NCBI GenBank assembly: GCA_026706505.1 | Contig: JAPOYQ010000807.1 | Span: 1-17,387, forward strand | DNA length: 17,387 nt | Source of the DNA: Gemmatimonadota bacterium | GTDB lineage: Bacteria; Latescibacterota; UBA2968; UBA8231 | Direction of reading: 5' to 3' | Shown: in pieces, positions 15,391 to 17,387 of the stretch | Position numbering within the stretch: the first letter of the stretch is position 1 | Layout: the number at the start of each line of letters is the position of its first letter | Position numbers and translations under genes: made by a program | Notes under the pieces: model-generated | Told to the model about the DNA's origin: nothing | The model's input: the letters and a program-made list of their open reading frames with translations, nothing else | Databases searched by the model: none

Positions 15391-17169
15391 GTGAGTGCTC
15401 TGCCTGCCCCAGAGCTCGAATCGATTCGTCGGTCCTTGCCCGACTATCTCTCCGCACGCATGATCAACGAGTATGTTTACTGTCCTCGGCTCTTCTACTT
15501 CGAGCAGGTTCAGGGAGTCTTCGTGCATAACGAGCACACCGCCGAGGGCGCTGCCCAACACAAGCGCGTGGATAAGGAGGGCCGATCGGCACCCCAGCCG
15601 GGTGAAGAGTCCAGAGAGCCGGTTGTAGTTCGTTCGCTCACGCTCTCTTCCGAGAAGCATCGCGTCATCGCCAAGCTCGACTTGGCGGAATTCGCTGATG
15701 GCCGCGCCACGCCGGTGGACTACAAGCATGGCCGGCCGAAGAGTGGTGAGGAAGGTATCGAAGTCTGGCCCTCCGACCGCGTTCAACTGGCGGTGCAGGC
15801 GCTTGTCCTGCGGGCCAATGGCTATTGCTGTGAGGAAGGTTTCGTCTTCTATCATAAGACGCGGCAAAGAGTTCGCATCCGATTCAACAGCGAGACCATC
15901 GCGGAAGCGGAGCAGGCCATTGCAGGCGCTTGGGAGGCGGCAACGGCTGAAGAGATACCTGCCCCTCTCGTCGACTCCCCGAAATGTCCGGGCTGCTCTC
16001 TGGTTTCCATCTGCATGCCGGACGAAACCTGGCAATTGCAATCACAATCCGGTAACGGCAAACCAGAACAATTGATATTGTTTAAAGAGCTGCGGAAGAA
16101 GCCTGCGGAGCCGGTGGCGTCAGGTGCTCGACTGCTGGTGGCGCCGCGCTCCGATCTCCGGCCTCTCTACCTGAACTCGCAAGGGCTGCGTGTGGGCAAG
16201 ACTGGCGGCCTCCTCCGCATCAAGGAAAGCAAAAAGGTGGTTCAGGATGTGAGGATAAACGAAATCTGCCAGGTAAATCTGATGGGGAGCGTCCAAATCA
16301 GCACACAAGCGGTGCAGGAATTATGCCAAAGCGAAAAGCCGATCTGCTATTTCTCCCAGGGAGGCTGGTTCTACGGCGTTACGAGCGGACTCAACACCAA
16401 GAACGTTCTGCTGCGCAAGGCGCAATTCCGGTTGACGGGCGAGGATTGGTTTTGCCAACGGATCGCCCGCCGGCTGGTGGTAGGCAAGATCCGCAATCAA
16501 CGCACCATGCTGTTGCGCAATCACCTGGAACCTCCCCGGTGGGAATTGCGCGAACTCAAGCGCTTGGCTGAAAGGTCCGAGGCCGCGGATTCGCTCCAGG
16601 AGCTTCTGGGTTTGGAGGGCCTGGCGGCTCGCATCTATTTTGGGCTCTTCTTCGGTATGTTGAAGCAGGGCGGGAAACGGGATGGAGAGTCCGGCTTTCG
16701 CTTCGACTTCCGCGCCCGCAACCGGCGGCCTCCGCGAGACCCGGTCAATGCAATGCTTTCGCTCGGCTACAGCCTGCTGACCAAGGATCTAACTGTGGCT
16801 TGCTACGCAGTGGGTTTTGATCCCATGGTGGGTTTCTATCATCAGTTGCGTCCTGGCCGGCCGGCACTGGCATTGGATCTGATGGAGCCCTTGCGACCGC
16901 TCATCGCCGACTCGGCCGTACTGAGTGCCATCAATACCCAGATGGTCTCCGAAAACCATTTCGTGAAAGCAGGACACGCCATTGCGCTGACGGCAACCGG
17001 GCGGAAAAACTTCTTTCGGGCATACGAATCGCGAATGGATACACTGGTAACTCATCCGCTTTTCGGCTACCGTGTCAGTTACCGTCGCCTGCTGGAGATT
17101 CAAGCACGCCTTTTGGCGAAGACGTTGGAGGGTGAGTTGAGCGAATACCCGGTTTTCATGACGCGATGA
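15391..17169 (+). CDS. cas4-cas1: Cas4-Cas1 fusion, spacer trimming and integration
   Basis: 592 residues; GTG start 10 nt after GGAGG. The Cas4 part (about 1-230) is a RecB-like exonuclease with an iron-sulfur cluster. Its cysteines are C31 in YCPRLFYFEQ, and C199, C202 and C208 in KCPGCSLVSIC. The nuclease residues are D97 in AKLDLAEF and D110-Y-K112 in PVDYKHG. The Cas1 part (about 250-592) starts PLYLNSQGLRVGKTGG. Its metal-binding residues are E409 in GLEGLAARIYF, H484 in GFYHQLRPGRPALALDL, and D496/E499 in DLMEPLRP. The fusion is a hallmark of type I-G: Cas4 selects and trims prespacers by PAM, and Cas1 with Cas2 integrates them. All catalytic residues are present, so adaptation looks functional. 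It ends ~180 bp before the first repeat. Confidence 0.96.
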   Translation: MSALPAPELESIRRSLPDYLSARMINEYVYCPRLFYFEQVQGVFVHNEHTAEGAAQHKRVDKEGRSAPQPGEESREPVVVRSLTLSSEKHRVIAKLDLAEFADGRATPVDYKHGRPKSGEEGIEVWPSDRVQLAVQALVLRANGYCCEEGFVFYHKTRQRVRIRFNSETIAEAEQAIAGAWEAATAEEIPAPLVDSPKCPGCSLVSICMPDETWQLQSQSGNGKPEQLILFKELRKKPAEPVASGARLLVAPRSDLRPLYLNSQGLRVGKTGGLLRIKESKKVVQDVRINEICQVNLMGSVQISTQAVQELCQSEKPICYFSQGGWFYGVTSGLNTKNVLLRKAQFRLTGEDWFCQRIARRLVVGKIRNQRTMLLRNHLEPPRWELRELKRLAERSEAADSLQELLGLEGLAARIYFGLFFGMLKQGGKRDGESGFRFDFRARNRRPPRDPVNAMLSLGYSLLTKDLTVACYAVGFDPMVGFYHQLRPGRPALALDLMEPLRPLIADSAVLSAINTQMVSENHFVKAGHAIALTATGRKNFFRAYESRMDTLVTHPLFGYRVSYRRLLEIQARLLAKTLEGELSEYPVFMTR

Positions 17170-17351
17170 GGCTAGCGAGCAGCGAGGCGATGCAAGAATC
17201 GCGGGAGCCGCTCGCGTCCACGAAGGTGCTTGTTTTCAGTGTTTTGCATGATGGCCTGACCGAGGAGTCGCAGGATATGCAGAATCTCGGTGGTGGTCAC
17301 TCGCATTTGCTCCGCCAGGTCTTTGACAACATGGCAGTTACGATGCGGGCT
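17170..17351 (+). promoter_or_regulatory. Probable CRISPR leader
   Basis: The ~180 bp between cas4-cas1 and the first repeat is where the leader should be, since the repeat reads toward the right with its ATTGAAGC handle at the 3' end. Near its left end an imperfect nested hairpin can form: GCGAGC (17175-17180) with GCTCGC (17210-17215), and inside it GCGAT with ATCGC. No T-run follows, so it is not a typical terminator. A locally AT-richer spot (about 17227-17250) could hold a promoter, but no clear boxes are seen. It is not as AT-rich as many leaders, and a protein-like frame runs across it on the other strand. Confidence 0.45.
17172..17333 (-). other. Antisense reading frame with IF2-N-like motif inside the leader
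   Basis: On the minus strand a frame ending at 17172 reads VVKDLAEQMRVTTTEILHIL followed by RLLGQAIMQ, then a basic tail (RGRERLPRFLHRLAAR). The first part resembles the small IF2_N-type fold (pattern V-x-LA-x-x-x-x-V-T/S-x-x-E/K-I/L-x-x-x-L-x-x-LG). The only ATG upstream of this motif lies inside the CRISPR repeat (17379-17381), so a normal gene start is lacking. It could be a relic of a gene cut off by the array, a leaderless product, or chance. Function unknown. Confidence 0.2.
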
Positions 17352-17387
17352 ATTTCCGCGGCCGTCCGGCCGCGGCCTCATTGAAGC
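17352..17387 (+). CRISPR. First CRISPR repeat (array continues beyond the window)
   Basis: The last 36 bases have the make-up of a type I repeat. Perfect 9 bp arms CCGCGGCCG (17356-17364) and CGGCCGCGG (17367-17375) are followed by CCTCATTGAAGC, ending at the window edge. The final eight bases ATTGAAGC match the usual 5' handle left on guides after Cas6-type cleavage below a hairpin. The position, ~180 bp after cas4-cas1, fits a leader-proximal first repeat. Only one copy is visible, so repeat length and boundaries are inferred, and no spacer can be read. Confidence 0.75.

Noticed and set aside
17175..17215. Terminator after cas4-cas1
   Set aside because: A nested imperfect hairpin is present but no T-run follows, so it was noted only as leader structure.
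17166..17384. 72-residue plus-strand frame after cas4-cas1
   Set aside because: It runs through the leader and into the CRISPR repeat, and its sequence is not protein-like.

Overview
This GC-rich window reads as accessory DNA of a proteobacterium, most likely a plasmid or plasmid-derived integrated element. That rests on family content: an ArdC-type antirestriction protein, a replication-relaxation-like protein, and the remains of a RepA_C-family plasmid replication initiator all lie at the left end. No tRNA, rRNA, transposase or integrase was seen. The host genus cannot be fixed from the sequence alone.

Left region (1-3665), mobile-element backbone: the C-terminal part of an ArdC-like zinc metallopeptidase; a winged-helix protein with a PD-(D/E)XK-like C-terminal motif; a small two-pass membrane protein; a 23-residue glycine-rich micro-ORF; a repA gene broken by one inserted base; about 310 bp with no convincing gene; then a small conserved mobile-element protein with a strong ribosome binding site and a textbook rho-independent terminator.

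Middle region (3968-6801), restriction-modification: a small ribbon-helix-helix-like protein, then a XamI-family type II endonuclease directly abutting its N6-adenine methyltransferase (stop codon immediately followed by ATG).

Right region (6862-17387), a complete type I-G (formerly I-U) CRISPR-Cas locus, all on the + strand: cas3 (helicase first, HD domain last), csx17 (large subunit, with an unusual coiled-coil insertion), csb1 (Cas7), csb2 (Cas5-Cas6 fusion), cas2, and a cas4-cas1 fusion. The effector genes are spaced by -4 to +4 bp and form one operon; the adaptation pair follows after a 144 bp gap. About 180 bp downstream of cas4-cas1 the window ends with what looks like the first CRISPR repeat (17352-17387, perfect 9 bp arms, 3' end ATTGAAGC). 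So the array almost certainly starts here and runs out of the window.

Taken together the element carries two defence layers against incoming DNA (restriction and CRISPR) and, at its left end, an antirestriction protein that would help it enter new hosts. The core genes are recognisable. The parts least explained are the micro-ORF with synonymous-only duplication, the Csx17 coiled-coil insertion, the RHH gene before the R-M pair, the repA frameshift, and an IF2-N-like reading frame antisense to the CRISPR leader.
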